Shown here: one piece after another, positions 22,561 through 35,926 of the stretch
Position numbering within the stretch: the first letter of the stretch is position 1
How the letters are laid out: every line of letters begins with the position of its first letter
Origin: Sindora glabra
Taxonomy: Eukaryota; Streptophyta; Magnoliopsida; Fabales; Fabaceae
Reading direction: 5' to 3'
Length of the DNA stretch: 64,000 nt
Assembly: GCA_020226215.1 (NCBI GenBank)
Contig: CM035233.1
Location: 39,020,027-39,084,026 of the forward strand
Made by a program: the position numbers and the translations under genes
The notes under the pieces: model-generated
The model's input: only the letters and a program-made list of their open reading frames with translations
What the model was told of the DNA's origin: nothing
Databases searched by the model: none

Positions 22561-24802
22561 CATGGACTTAATCAATATATTTATGCATTCATTATTCAAA
22601 TTCACAAATTATTCGCACAATAATTTTAACAAAGGAGTGTCCATACAGAGCACTACTTTGAAATGTCACAACCGTCAAAATTATTTTTTATAAATATAAA
22701 TTAAAATAATGTGAAATATCCATATCACCCTCGCTAAATCATGCTAATAAATTGTTATTTAAATATATTCATTTATTTTGATAATAGTAGGAGTGAATAA
22801 ATTTTTGAATACACATAAAATCTTGGTATCTTGGTGAGAAGTAACTATGAATTGATGAAAATATTTAATTAAAAATAAAAAAGTTAAAAGATTTAATTCA
22901 TAATTTTTAACATGCAAAGATATGATTAAAAACTAAATAGAATTATAAAAAATAATAAAATAATTTCATTTATTTTTATTAAAACATAAAATTATGTTTG
23001 TTCTTATAAAAATTTATTACAAAAGGTAAAACCTCTCTATTATGACTCATTCAATCTCTCTGTACCAATTGACCAAAATGCATGAAACATTATCATATGA
23101 ACACAAGTCACATTTATTCCCGACAATAAAATTTATTCAAATTCTATTGCATTCCCATCTCCATAACAAGTCGTTGAATTGAATTCAGAAGTGCAGTTTC
23201 TATTTTGAAGAATACAATAAGCAAACAAAAAATTAGTTGATCGAGAGTGCATTAAAGAAGCCTTTTAATTTTTCATTGCTCTTTCAGAAATATATATTTT
23301 TAAATGAAGGTCCTATCCTGTGAAAAGCCTTCTGAATCTTGGTCTGGCTTTAAAATATTTAACAAAATCCTAATCTAGTTTACTTAATTAATTTTACATT
23401 AAGTGTTAAATTTGGTCTCTTTCATTTAACCTCATAGAAATAAACAAATTGTCAAGCTTCAAAGTCCAAACTTTTGACATTCACGTGAAAGGTAAGGTCT
23501 TGAAATAATAAGCAATGTTGCTTTCATTATTTATTTATTATAAATGTTCTCTCTCTCTCTCTCTCTACATATATACATAAAAACAATTGAATTTGAATTA
23601 ATTTTATTTATTTATTCACTTAAATGTTATTGTTGATATAGCACATGAATCTATTTAATTAAAAGTATATGATTTTAAAATAATTTAAATTCATTTTGTT
23701 AAACTCATTGGCATGTAAGCTAAAAGTTAGCGATGAGTGAATTTACTTAGGAGAATAAGAATAATATTATTTTAAAATTATCGAAAGTTTTAAGTTCAAG
23801 TAATTTTTTATTTTTTTTAAAAAAAATTGTACCTTTTATTACATTTAATATTTAATTTAAATCTTTATATGTGTACATCTAGTGATTTAAGTATTACTAT
23901 TTAAAAAAAATTACTCTAAAATTAAATATATTAATCATTTTACTTGAGTTGTAATTTACATCGTAAGTTTGGTACAAACAAACAACCAAAATAGTAGAAT
24001 TTCATTCCCACAATTATAAAAATGTATGTGTATTTTTTTTCCTAAAATTATAACATAAGTTAAAAAAAAGAGACTGCATAATTTCATAAGAAAAATAATT
24101 TATTATATGATTTTATCGTAGTAAGAAGAAATCAATATAATTTACGCAATAAAAGAAAGATGCAACTATAGCATTTACATTGTGTTTACATAATAGCTAA
24201 GTAATATTAATTGTCAACAACAAGGCATTAGTTAAAATATTATTATCACCAGCGACCACCATACATGTTGAAAAAAAAATTATTTAACATGAAAATGGGT
24301 TTTACTTTACCCAAACGACGTCATTTTAACTTTCCCGCACCGCAGCAAGGTAAGACATCGTCAGCAATTAGGTATGCAATGATTTGATAGCAACCTTAAG
24401 GCCAGAAACAAGTAGGAGTAATTTCACTCATTAATAATAATTAATTCCTATGCTTTATCCCTTAAATGCTGAATGAAATTGTAAGTTACACGTCTCGGTT
24501 ACATGGTTCCTGCCACACAAGTTTTGGATGTATATTAATTAGACAACAAATTGTATTAGTTGACCTCTTTAATGTCCGATTAAATTATAAAAATATCCTC
24601 CTGTTTTAAGAAAGCGATCTTCCTGTTGGATTATCCTCTTTAAAATCTCAAAGTAATAAAAATTACGAATATTTTTTTTATAATAAAAGGGGTGATCAAT
24701 CACATGACAGGTGAAAGTTTTATCTGTTGTTTATTCATTTACTTTTTATTCCTTTAGGCCTGAAAGAATTTGAAATTCAGTAACTGGCCAATTATTAATA
24801 AG
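22561..24802. other. AT-rich intergenic DNA
   Basis: No gene recognised. A (CT)n run at 23548-23566 follows a TATA-like TTATTATAAATG, but no coding sequence lies downstream. A GC-richer patch at about 24310-24380 has AAACGACGTCATTTTAAC, a motif common in plant 5' regions, again with no gene attached. Confidence 0.5.
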
Positions 24803-26390
24803 GATCCATTTATTTTAATGAAAAATATTCTTTACTTTAGAAAAGAAAATTATGCTAATAATTTATTTTTAAATATAAAGAGTGTGATGGAAATAATATC
24901 CTTTATTTGAAAGAAGAAATTATTTTTTCCTACTACTATATTATTAGGTCTCATAATTTTTCAATCAAAGTATATAAGTGACATGACATGACATGACATC
25001 CTACGTGGTGTCATCATCTTATATTTGAAAGAAGAAAATATTTTCTTCCATTACTATATCATTAAATATGATAATTTTTTAATTAAGATATACAAGCAAC
25101 ATGACATACTATATGGTGCACAACTTAGATTTTTTTAATCAAGGCAAAAAGATAAATTTAATTTATTAACTTTCACTAAAATTTCAACATCATTCTTTAA
25201 GTTTTATTTAAAATAAATTTATGTTCTAATTCTTCAAAAATGTGCAATATTACTTATCAGCCTAATATTGTTAGAATTTTTTTAACAGAAACATTTATAT
25301 GACATCCAATTTGACATTTGATATAGTATAGATAAATCATATTTTCATATTCTTATGGTAAAAAGGGATTTTTGATCTCATAACTTTCACAAAAACTTCA
25401 ATTTTTCCTCTAAACTATATTTGAACCAAATTTATCTTTTAACTTAAACTACTTATATTGTAGTTTGTAAGGAGATTTTGTTAAATTTTAACTTTCTTCG
25501 ATGTTCAATTTTATATCGAATCAATCTTCTCATCTCATGATTAGTAAGTCTCTTATTTTTTAAACTAAAACCAAAGTAGGAGTCATGCAATAAGTCCATC
25601 AACATTATGAATATGAATAAACACAACTTCAAAATTTGAAGATGGGTTTTTGCAGCATCATATACTTGCTATGAATCCATAGTAACTATTCTAATGAACA
25701 AGATAATTAAAAAATATAAAAGAATTTATCTTTTGAGTTCTTCAAATTATTATCTAGATTTGTTCAATATTTGATTTGTTTATTATATAGAAATTCATCA
25801 GATTACAATGACATTTTGTCCTTATATTATGATAGAGGTGATCATGTTTTTGAAAAATCAAGTGGTAAATTTGGTTTAAATAAAATTCAAAGACAAGATT
25901 AAAACTTTATGGAAGTTAATGGATAAAAAGTATCATTTTTTATAAGAATATGAAAATATGACTAATGTGCTTCATGTAAAATGTTAAGTTGGATGTTATG
26001 TAAACAATCAAGTTAGATGTCATGTAAGCACTCCCATTAAAAAAAAAAAACTTAATAGCATTAATTAGTTGAGCAACATTGCACATTTGTTGAAAGTCAA
26101 AGAGTAAATTTGCTTTAAATAAAATTTAAGGGACAAGATTAAAATTTTAATAAAAGTTAAAGGATAAAAATTCCTTTTTGCTAAGGATAAGGATCCATTT
26201 GTTTCAATAGAAAATATTTTTTATTTCAAAAAAGAAATTTTACTATATATTTAATTTTAAAATAAGAAGTACAATAGAAAACATCATCTATTTCAAAAAG
26301 AAATTGTTTTCTCTATTACTATACCATTAACTATCATATTTTTTAATTAAAGTTTACAAGTGATATATCAATCCTTTACTTTATACAAAT
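24803..26390. mobile_element. Inverted-repeat element between direct repeats
   Basis: Two related blocks starting GGATCCATTT (about 24803-25130 and 26185-26390) are direct repeats of each other. Between them (about 25140-26180) the two ends are complementary for more than 100 bp: AAATGTGCAATATTACT on the left and AAATGTGCAATGTTGCT as the reverse complement of the right. A second, inner inverted pair lies at about 25375-25460 and 25850-26000. This looks like a foldback or MITE cluster with nested copies. No coding sequence. Confidence 0.6.
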
Positions 26391-26404
26391 AAATGAAGTT
26401 TGGC

Positions 26405-27585
26405 TGGTCCTATTATGTCTTCTGCAAAACCTGGGTTCCGAACCTTATGCACGTGAAGAAATCAAAATTTGACAATTGTACTTTTTCTGTAAATATTATC
26501 TAATGGCTTATATTTTTTGTTTAATTACAAAATTGGCCCTTTATTGTAAGATAATATTTTCTTCCTAATTAACTCACTAGATCTTTTGCTAATTGAAAAA
26601 TCTCATTGCAAAATTAAGAGTTTGTTTGCTTACTATTTTTAAAAATAATTTTTTATTTTTTAAAATAAAAATTTTTATCTAACAAACTATTTTTAAAATT
26701 TATTTTTTAGAATTATTCTTAAAATTCTTGTTTTAAAAACAGCAAAAAGTTGAGTTTGAGCTTTTTTTTATATTTTTTTGTTTTTAATAGCCATTTTGTA
26801 ATTAAGTGAAACTTTTACTTATTTACTTCATCAAATATTATTTATTTATTATTGTTTGAATTTAAAAATCATTTTTAAAAATAAAAAATAATTTTTTAAA
26901 AAAATTAGAAACAAATTTGAAAAAGAGTAAAAATACATCCAAACAAATCCTAAATTGTCAAGTTGGAGCATCCTATGCTAATAAAATTGATGAGTTATAA
27001 TTGAGGAACAAAAATAGGATGCTCCAAGTTGGATGATTTAGGATTTGTTTGGATGTATTTTTACTTTTTTTAAAAAAATTTAATTACAAAAGCCTTTTTA
27101 AAAATTTTTTTATTTTTAAAAATTATTTTTAAATTGAAGAAAAGTAATAAATAAACAATATTTAATGAAGTAATAAGTAAAAGTTTTATTTAATTACAAA
27201 ATGGTTATTAAGAACAAAAAAATAAATTTAAAAAAAATATAAAACTTAACTTTTTTTGTTTTTAAAAACAAGAATTTTAATGACAGTTCTTAAAAATAAA
27301 TTTTAAAAATAATTTTTAAGATAAAAAATTTTTATTTTGAAAAATAGTAGGCAAACAAACTCTTAATTTTACAATAAGAATTTTCAATTAGTAAAAAATC
27401 TAATGACTCAATTAGAAAGAAAATATCATCTTACAATAAAGGGGGCCAATTCTATAATTAAACAAAAATTATGAGCCATTACATACTATTTATAGAAAAA
27501 GCCATTGTTGATGCAATTTACAACTATCAAATACACAAAGGTTTCAGAACCCAGGTTTTGCAGAAGACATAGTAGAACTTACCAT
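26405..27585. repeat. 1.18 kb foldback: 572-bp inverted arms with a 37-nt loop
   Basis: The left arm (26405-26976) is closely matched by the reverse complement of the right arm (27014-27585). The outer ends share ATGTCTTCTGCAAAACCTGG and the inner ends are GGAGCATCCTAT and ATAGGATGCTCC. The spacer is 27 AT-rich bases plus a few GC, 37 nt in all (26977-27013). Each arm carries a mirror-image MITE with GAGTTTGTTTG / AGGATTTGTTTGG termini (about 26612-26956 on the left), so the inversion happened after that MITE inserted. The outer 200 bp of each arm is low-copy in appearance. A transcript would form a very long hairpin, a substrate expected for siRNA-type Dicer processing. Transcription is not shown. 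Confidence 0.85.
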
Positions 27586-28102
27586 GAAATTTTCTAATGA
27601 AAATTATCTTCTGACAAAATAAATAAGGCCAACATCAAATGCCATTATACAACTAAGAGTGCCAAGAAACTCTGAACCCTTACTAAGAACTTAAACTTCC
27701 TACCAAATTTAGTACCAAAAATACTACTATTTGAAATTAAATAATTTTAGTAAAAAAATGTAAATCTTTTTGGCTAATTTGAAATATAACTTGTCAAAAA
27801 TTATTTTCTAATAAGATATTTCATTGAAAATATTTTTACACCAATTTGTCTATAAAAATAAATTCAAACAAAAAGCTATATTTTAATAATTATTATAAAA
27901 AATAATAAAATTTTTCAAATTCTATCAGAAATTCACTACCTTTTTATTTTTCTTGTTCAATTTTTGTTGAAATTTTTTAAAAATCTATAAATATACTAAA
28001 AATTCATTGAAAAATGTTTTTTTAATATTCCACTGGTTAATAAAATGATATTTCCTAAATAATAAAATATGCAATTTATAAATGCTGAAATTAAATGATA
28101 AT
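27586..28102. other. AT-rich spacer
   Basis: No gene seen. The first 100 bases are less AT-rich and continue the low-copy sequence flanking the foldback. Confidence 0.5.
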
Positions 28103-29220
28103 GTTACACCTTTTAGTAGATTAAAATAACTAGAATATTTTAGTATATGAAAATAATTATTTAGTTGTAATAATTATTTTTGGAATGAGAATTTTATGGG
28201 TAACAATAAGATTTTGTGGTAAAATATAAGGTATATTAGTAAGTGTAAATGGAGGATATTTAAAATCATATTTTTTTACTTATTACCCTTGGCTTTATAA
28301 TTTATTCCTAAAATATCCTTCACCCTATTTGATTTCCAACAACTTCATTCATTTTTCTCTAATTCTCATCAACCTCCTAACTTCATTTTTTTTACTTCTT
28401 CTTTATCATCTTTTTCTTGATTCAACAGGATCAAGCCAACAAATTCAAGAAACTATCAACAATCTTTAGCTAATCTAAGGTGAGTAATCTTAATTTAAAC
28501 CTTTAAACAAGTGTTTCTTAAGTTTTCATATGGATGAAGAAATTAGAGATTTAAGGAATTCAATTTTTATTTCTAAAATTTACTTTAATTAGGACAAGTA
28601 AATTGCATTTTTAAACCTTCATCATCTCTTTCTTACTTAGGTAAGTAAGTAATTTATTTAGATTGAATTAGTTTTATGTGATTTTGTGTTAGTTGATGAT
28701 TACGTGATGGAATTTAATGATTTTGTGATTTATGTATGTGAGTTCTTGTTGTAGCATGAGTTTCTTATGGTATTTGGTTAGAATATAAGTAAGGATATTT
28801 ATTTTGAGATAAATTCTAGATCTAAGTTAGTATATGATGATATATTGATCTTAAAATGCTAAATGAATGTAAATTTATAGAAAAATTTGTAGATTTGAGC
28901 CTATAATCAACTATGGCACCTTGAGTTATTCCTGGAAAGCTTATAGTTGACTATATAATTGTCTATCCTAAAAGCATTTACTCTATGGATGCCTATAGTT
29001 TACTATAGCTTCTAAAAGTTGCACTTTAGATGAATGCAACCGACTATAGTATTCTAGACCTCTATAATCAATTATATAATTGGCTATCACCTTTATTATT
29101 TCTAGTTTTGCATATTTTAATGGAATTTTATAATGTTGAAGTCATATATGGTTCATATATTTACATGTTTAGCATATGGATGTATTAGTATTTGATTAAT
29201 AATGCTAAAATGTCATGACC
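28103..29220 (+). mobile_element. Possible gypsy-type LTR or 5' region fragment
   Basis: It begins TGTTACACC, a start common to chromovirus-type LTRs. A TTC/CTT-rich leader-like stretch follows (about 28320-28430), then a donor-like AAGGTGAGTA at about 28480. Palindromic motifs such as TATAGTTGACTATA (28942-28955) cluster at 28890-29090. No second terminus or domain was found, so the class is tentative. Confidence 0.35.
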
Positions 29221-31278
29221 TTTTCCTAATTGTGACAAATATGAAACTTCCTATCTAATATCCATTATCCTAAACACTAAAAACCACATTTATCTTTTAA
29301 CTTATAGAGTTAGAAAAGAATCCTTTCTGCCTAAGATAAATAGCTGACATTTCAAAAAATTAATACAATTCACATTATGAAGGCCTTCAATGCATTACAT
29401 CCACTATCTCTTTTTAGTTTCTTAAACTTGTGTAGCCTTTTTAAGACACTTGTGAAGTAATTTTTGTCTTTCTTATTTAAAGTATAATGTGCTTAATATG
29501 AGTCCTTAAGCTAGAGCACCCAATACACGTAGTTTTATGTCCTATAAAAAATACATCACATATATAAGAAATAAGTCACAAGACTTGGTGAATAGATAAT
29601 TAAACTAATACCAATAAAGAAAATTGGTAAAATCCTATTAAACAATGCTAGCTAACTAATACTGTCTTATTGGAGTAAATTATTTGATCAATATCATATT
29701 ATATAAAAGTGAGAAGTTTTTGGATATGTGCACTAGATTCATGATTGCAAAGTTTAAGAAGCAATGTTCTTCAACACCTTGTTAACATTGAAAACTGAAA
29801 TTCCACTTTCACATACAAGTCACATTTATAACCTAAGCTTAAAACATTTCATTCTTCTGAGAAGTTTAAAATCATTGGAAAATATGCAACCATCATACTT
29901 TATTTGTATTAATATCATTAAAAAGCATTCATCCACCTTGTTCCTTTCGGATTAACTTTATACCCTTCCTCCTTTCCACTTTCGTTCCTTTCGCAGCAAC
30001 ATTATACCTTACCTATTTTTCTATTAGGATTCAATCACTTTTCCCGAATCAATTTTTTCTCATTATTTATCTATTTATTTACATATGAAGTGATATCATG
30101 AATATTCAATTTTTTTATACATAAAACATTATCCTTATCAAGCCACAAGTCATGTGGTTCAAGAGCATTTCCTATAGATATTCTTATACACCATGATATC
30201 AATCATGAAAATATGATAAAGGTTGTATACTCAATCATCAAAATAACATTTATTTTGTCATCAAATATCATGGTCATTAAATTTAAGAACTAATAAAACA
30301 CATAGCATTTTCTCTAATGTGGTTCACTTTACTTACTATCGATTTATAACTTATTTGCCATCATTAAACATCCTTAAGGTTTATCCTAATTAAGTCACAC
30401 TAACTAGCCCCATTAATGAGTCAATGAGGGAAAATAAGGCATAAACAAGTAGCTATTATTAGGAAAATGACTAGTTATTTGCTTTTAGACTAATGTTTTA
30501 GGAACTTATAACAAAATAGGTGGCTATTCTTGAGAAACAGTTAGCTATTTCCTTAAAATTCTATAGAAACTAGTTGCAATTTCCATTGCTAATTTTAGGG
30601 GCACCATCCTATTCTAAGTTTAATCTATGCCTATTTCAATGTATCAAAACATGATTATTAACTAAGGGAAACTAAGTAAACTTTTTTTTTAAAGATTTAA
30701 GGAAGATACTTAACTTTAAGACATTATTCATCATTTTTCAATTTGAATTTAGTGATTGAGCTAGAAAATCTACTAATCTTGATATAAGAAAGGTTGGAGG
30801 AACATCATTTGTTAGTTTCTCACTCTAATCCTTCAAATTTTCAAGATAAACATAGAGGGTAGTTTTTATTTCCCATTTGAGCTCAAATAAGCTCCTATGA
30901 ACCTTTGAAGAAGAAAATAGTTTGAAGTTAATATAATTGCAAACCTTTACCTCATTTACATAATAGTTCTAGCTTGATTCCCTATCTAACTTTATAAATT
31001 ACCCATGCATTTGGAAGAGAAAGATAATGAAAAAAAGAAGAAGATGAAGAAGGAAGAAGGGTTTCAGGAATTTTAGGGAAGCAAAGGGGAAAAATGAAAA
31101 TGAATGGTTAATTTTAAGGAATATAAAGTAGCAAAGGCAACTTCATCCTTTTCCTCACAATTTTTAATTAGCACTCTTTTATTTGGTTATATTTGTACTA
31201 TTACCATTTATCAATTACCATATTTAACTAAGAAAATTTCAAGTTACTAAGAAGAATGTAATAATTCTTCCCTCCTTA
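29221..31278 (-). mobile_element. Degenerate Ty3/gypsy-like LTR, minus orientation
   Basis: On the minus strand a polypurine-like TAAGGAGGGAAG (31267-31278) is followed by ATTACATTC, resembling the PPT/LTR junction of gypsy elements (compare AGGGAGAATGTTAC at 47750). Downstream on that strand come a U3-like stretch and a TTCTTC-rich leader (about 31020-31080). The other end is not defined and no pol domain was identified, so this is a tentative call. Confidence 0.35.
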
Positions 31279-32145
31279 CAAAGAAGTCATTTTTGAATTC
31301 TAGTAGTGGGTGCCATAGGTCCTATTAAGACATAATAGGTTGTGGGTAACCTCTTATTAGAGTTAACTTTAATTATTTACCTTTCCTATCATTCCCACTT
31401 TATCAGGCTAAGATTATGTGATTCCTTATTGACTTAATTCATGCTCATTTCTTAACTTAGTCCTTATAAAATGAAATTAAATTTTACATTCATTCATACA
31501 TAACAAAATTTCTATTCCATTTCATAGGTTAAGAAAGTTAGACCTATAAATCAAAAGTAGTTTCATCATATGAATTACAAGTTAAAAACCAAAAATTGTA
31601 AGCAAGATTTCTTTATATAAAAGTTAAAACACATATGTGATACCAAGTTTGTATCTATATTTTCATATCAAGGGAAAGATTAGAATTCATTAAATTTCTA
31701 AGTAAACCATCCTTTGATGTCTTTCAAACATGACTTAGTTTGTTAAGATGGGATAAACAAATACTTAAATAAATAAACAAATGAATGAATAAATAAGTAA
31801 ATAATTATGTAAGCAAATAAGTAAATAAAATAAGAGTTATTGGATAATTTATTTTATATAAGATAAAAGTTGTTGTATAAATCTTAAAGTAGTCTTTAGT
31901 CTAATTTATCATATGGTTAATGTCTTAGAAATAAGATTTGAATCCTTATAAATCTTACCTAAAGGCATTTAATCAATTATAACTTAATTGTTAACATCTA
32001 CAAGCATTATATCTTATCCTTTTAATCCATAGAACACATAAGAATATGTAACCTTCTAAAAACCTAACATTAATAAGTTATTTTCTAATAGTGTTAGTTG
32101 AATACTGTGTTGTTTATTTAGGCAATACATTAACTTATATTACCA
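31279..32145. other. AT-rich spacer, possibly decayed retroelement interior
   Basis: No recognisable coding region. A tetranucleotide-like AAATAAATAAGTAAATAA region lies at about 31760-31830. Confidence 0.45.
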
Positions 32146-32160
32146 ATGCTAGAGTTTGGA

Positions 32161-32400
32161 TGGATTATCAAGATAACTCCCTTTCCATTTCATCGATCAC
32201 ATTTAAAGAGAATGAAGTATCTTGTAGAAGGCTTGGCCTACTTTGATTTGTTTGCTTTTACATTAAAAGGATTCTTGTTGAAAGACTTACTAATATATGA
32301 AAGCAGAACATATCAAAGTAGGCAAGTCTTTCAATAATATCCTCTACCAACTCTAAAAATGTTAGATGAAATGGAAGGAGTGTAATTTTGATAATAAAAC
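32161..32400. ncRNA. Candidate miRNA-precursor-like hairpin
   Basis: The left arm (32161-32260) pairs with the right arm (32299-32400) around a loop of about 38 nt. Shared segments include TTCCATTTCATC near the base, and CCTACTTTGAT, whose complement ATCAAAGTAGG lies on the right arm near the loop. Pairing is imperfect, about three quarters identical by eye, with few large bulges, in the range of young plant MIR loci or small MITEs. A 63-codon open frame across it is incidental. No known mature miRNA was recognised. Confidence 0.4.
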
Positions 32401-32479
32401 TAAATACTAAAGTTAGATAATGGATGATAAGGCATCACTAATATATTTAAAATGAAAAGTGAGAATGAAATTTATAAAA

Positions 32480-32830
32480 ATAATTGAAAACCTTATATGT
32501 CAATTTTTTTACTAAAAATTGGCATCTTAGGTATGCTTTATTTTTAAAGAAACAAGCAACTGTTATACTTTTAGAAGTCATTGAAGTCAAAAACTGATGT
32601 ATTAAAGTTTTACATTTCCTAGAAATGCTTAGAATGCCTTTTTGATGAAAGTTTTATAAATAACCAACATCTTTAGTTTTCACAAATTTCCTATAACCTT
32701 GTAAAAGCAATGATGTTTAATGTTAGTTAAATCCAAATTTGACATGTTAAAGTTTAACATTTTCTTACCAAAGATGTTTAGAATATTTTTAGACATTAGT
32801 CTTATTAACAATTAACATCGTATCATTTGA
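32480..32830. repeat. Diverged tandem subrepeats
   Basis: Two related units of about 150-165 bp. Both carry the order GAYRT.TTAAAGTTT.ACATTT, then GATGTTTAGAAT or AATGCTTAGAAT, then AACATC. Homologous sequence recurs at about 33500-33626 with 35932-36220 (interrupted by R1) and at about 38557-38880. This is likely an old repeat field into which R1 inserted. Confidence 0.5.
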
Positions 32831-33626
32831 AAGTTTTATTATATCAATTTTGTTATTTATAATCAAATTGCAAATTTATATGAAAAGCTATTTATATTTC
32901 AATGTCTTTTATTTGATACACTTTGTAGACAAAATTTATGGTAAAATTTAATTGTGATTAAATCATTTTATACAAATGTACAACAAATGAGAAAAAAGAT
33001 GAATAATTTTGTAAATTTATTCTAAAATTTATTTCTTTTTAAATCATTATATATAAATGTATTCCTTAAGATAACCTATGTAAAAATCACACTAGATGAT
33101 TAATACAGGTTTATAGCAAAATCATTATGTATCTAAATTTATAACTTAATTATATTAAAATCCTCATCCTTGTTTCAAATTCTTATATGTTGAAGAAAAC
33201 TCTATTTCCTTCAATTAGAACTCAGTAATCTCTCAGTTATGTCAAAGTATTCCACAAGATTCTACAAACATCAGCCATTAGTTCCTTACTTTACAGTACC
33301 GAGTGAAATACAAGGACATCTTACCAATTTTGCTCCAAATTTAGAAATTCTTCAAATTTTATGAAAGTATCCCATTTGATTACAAATATTTTTTGTATTC
33401 ACAACTAGATGGAATGTTTCTATAAGATTTGAAGCATTTCAAAGAATAGGTAAGTTATGTTGAATTTACACCCAAATATGAAAAAAAGATGAAAGCAAAA
33501 TTTATAGGCAACATGAAAAAAACCACAAACATCGATTATTAACACAAAATCTACATCCTAAGTATAACCCTTTTTCAAAGTAAGCAAGCAATTGCCACAC
33601 CTTCATGTTAACCTCATGTTTTTACA
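32831..33626. other. AT-rich spacer
   Basis: No gene seen. The last about 130 bases are a copy of the subrepeat described at 32480-32830. Confidence 0.5.
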
Positions 33627-33781
33627 TGATGAGTTTTAATAATGATAAATGAATGTTATAATAGTATTGCATATCTTGGTGCTAAAAGTGTTGTATCTTA
33701 TATAAACTATACTAAACATGCTATGTTATGATTGATAGATATACGTAATATAATGATTATGTATATTCTTATGTTAATTTG

Positions 33782-33856
<75 letters not shown>

Positions 33857-35926
33857 GAATCATGCATATTAATATTTTGATATATTAAATTTGACTAATT
33901 ATATAGATTGCAAAGTTTATGTATATTATATAAGAAAATTCAAAAGAAAGAAAAGTGAGCATTGAAGTAAAGCAATGAAAGATCATATTATGTTTAACTC
34001 AAGAACAAGGAAGAAAGGCAAGAAAGAATATGTAATCCAAGTATTGAAGGATAAGAAGATTTAAGTTTTAGAAATTTAGAAGTGTCAAGAAAAGCCTAAG
34101 GACTTCATTAGTATAGTTTTCCTTTTTAGGCTTAGACTTTCTTGTAAATAGAGTTTTTCATGATATGAAGTTTAGACACATTTTTAAAATATTATCTTGA
34201 TAAAAATATTTTAAAAAATAGCCTACAATCATATTTTCACAAAAGAGTTTATGAGACATTTCAAAAACTAATGAGATATAAGTTTTTAGTATTTTTCATT
34301 TTTTACCTTTGGTCATTCTTTTGTTGATATCTCACAAAATATTTGTAATTTGATTGTAAAATTTTTTTCATATGAGAATAGATTCAAAGGGGTTTCTATA
34401 GATTAGTTGTTTACTTAAAATAATCAATATATAAAGGAGTTATGAATTTTTCAATTCAAGTTTAAAAAATTAGCTTTTTGCATTCAAATCTTTTCTAACT
34501 TCTGCTAATTGTTTTGATTGTGTCTAAAAAATTATAGAAGATGTGACCATGAAACTATTTTTATACGAAATTAAACTTAAAGAGATTTTTGTGGATAAGT
34601 AATTTTCTAAAAATGATGAAGACATGAAAGAGTTATGGATTTTTTAATTTGAGTCTAAAAATTTATTTTTTCGTCTAGTATTTTCTAACCTTTTCTTATT
34701 ATTTTGATCATATTCCAAAAATTACATAAGATATAGGAATATAACTAATTTTATTTAAAAATAAACTTAAATACCTTTCCAATATAGGTTGTTTGCTTAA
34801 AATAAACTTAAAATGAAAAAAATTATAACCTTTTAAATTTGATGTTAGATGGTACTAGTAGAATAGTTAACTATTAACATCTAAGTCATTGCATATTGGC
34901 AAAAAAAAAACCAATAGTTGACTGCTAGAAGGCTAACAGTTGACTATTATGCCTCTAGTGCAAAAAATTTGTAGAATAATAATAAAAAAGTCTAGTTTTT
35001 ATTTATAAGTGTTCTAAATAGTTATAAATCATTTTGGACTTCTTATAAAAGCTAAAAAACAGCAAATAAGGTATAAACTTTATTGTTTGATATCAATTAC
35101 TCCTTCCTATATCAAAATCATGATTTGAGTTTTTCTTTGAAATTCTTCTATTCTAAAAACTTTATTTGTTTAATCCATTTTATGAAAGAGTTTATTTGAG
35201 TTGACATTTATCTTATTTTTTAATTGTAAAAGATGAGATATCCTTTAGAAATTCTTCAAGAGGGTGAAGTATCCCTTATAAAAAAGGCATTTGCTTAAAG
35301 AAAAATAAGGATATGTAAAAAGACTTCTTCATGTGCCTAGTTAAAACTTAAAGGTATAGTATATTGAAACACAAGTTTAGAAGGCTGGGAAAGTATATGT
35401 ACATCTTAGAGAGGATATTTAAGGGGGAACTATTATAAGTCCTTGTGTTTTAATTTTTCTACCTTTACTCTATTTATATTTAATTATGTGCTAAGTTTTT
35501 ATTGATGTTATTTGTTAAATATATTTTATTTCAAAGCTTATGTTGATTCTTGAATAATTAAATGGCTGAAAGAGAAATCTATCTACGCATATGTTTCTTA
35601 ATTCTTTATTTATACATATTTGAATAAGTTATTTATACAAGTGAATTAAATTATTATATGTTATGTGAAAATCTTTTCATTAAATTATTTTGGATTTATT
35701 TCTTAATGATTTATTTATGTATAATTAATTAAGTTGATTTGCACTAATTCTTTAAATTATTATAACTTAAGTAAAAATATCATTATAAAGCTTTCTTGGG
35801 TTTACTTAAATTAAAATTATTTTTATTACTTTCTAAAATCATACAATTTTGAAAAAATGGTTTTAGAAATGGTAAAAAATTTTAAATCACTCAATTCACC
35901 ACTTTTTGGGTGTAGGTTGCCTTGGC
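33627..35926 (+). mobile_element. R1 LTR-like repeat, copy 2 (most complete)
   Basis: About 2.3 kb, from TGATGAGTTTTAATAATG to GTAGGTTGCCTTGGC. TTACA occurs immediately before it (33622-33626) and after it (35927-35931), a candidate 5-bp TSD. Alternatively the element ends at CTTACA with TG/CA termini and no visible TSD. It contains an expanded (TA)n (33783-33851), palindromes around TTGACTAT (34862-34947) and a U5-like end with CACTTTTTGGGTGTAGG. It is non-coding. It matches copy 1 once the insertions in copy 1 are removed. Confidence 0.65.
33783..33851. repeat. (TA)n microsatellite inside R1 copy 2
   Basis: About 34 TA units at a position where copy 1 has only a short AT-rich stretch. The expansion arose within this copy. 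Confidence 0.9.

Noticed and set aside
29764..29955. 63-codon plus-strand frame
   Set aside because: No motif, in decayed LTR-like sequence; length is within chance expectation.
32146..32337. 63-codon plus-strand frame
   Set aside because: It lies across the hairpin at 32161-32400; the inverted repeat explains the sequence better than a protein.
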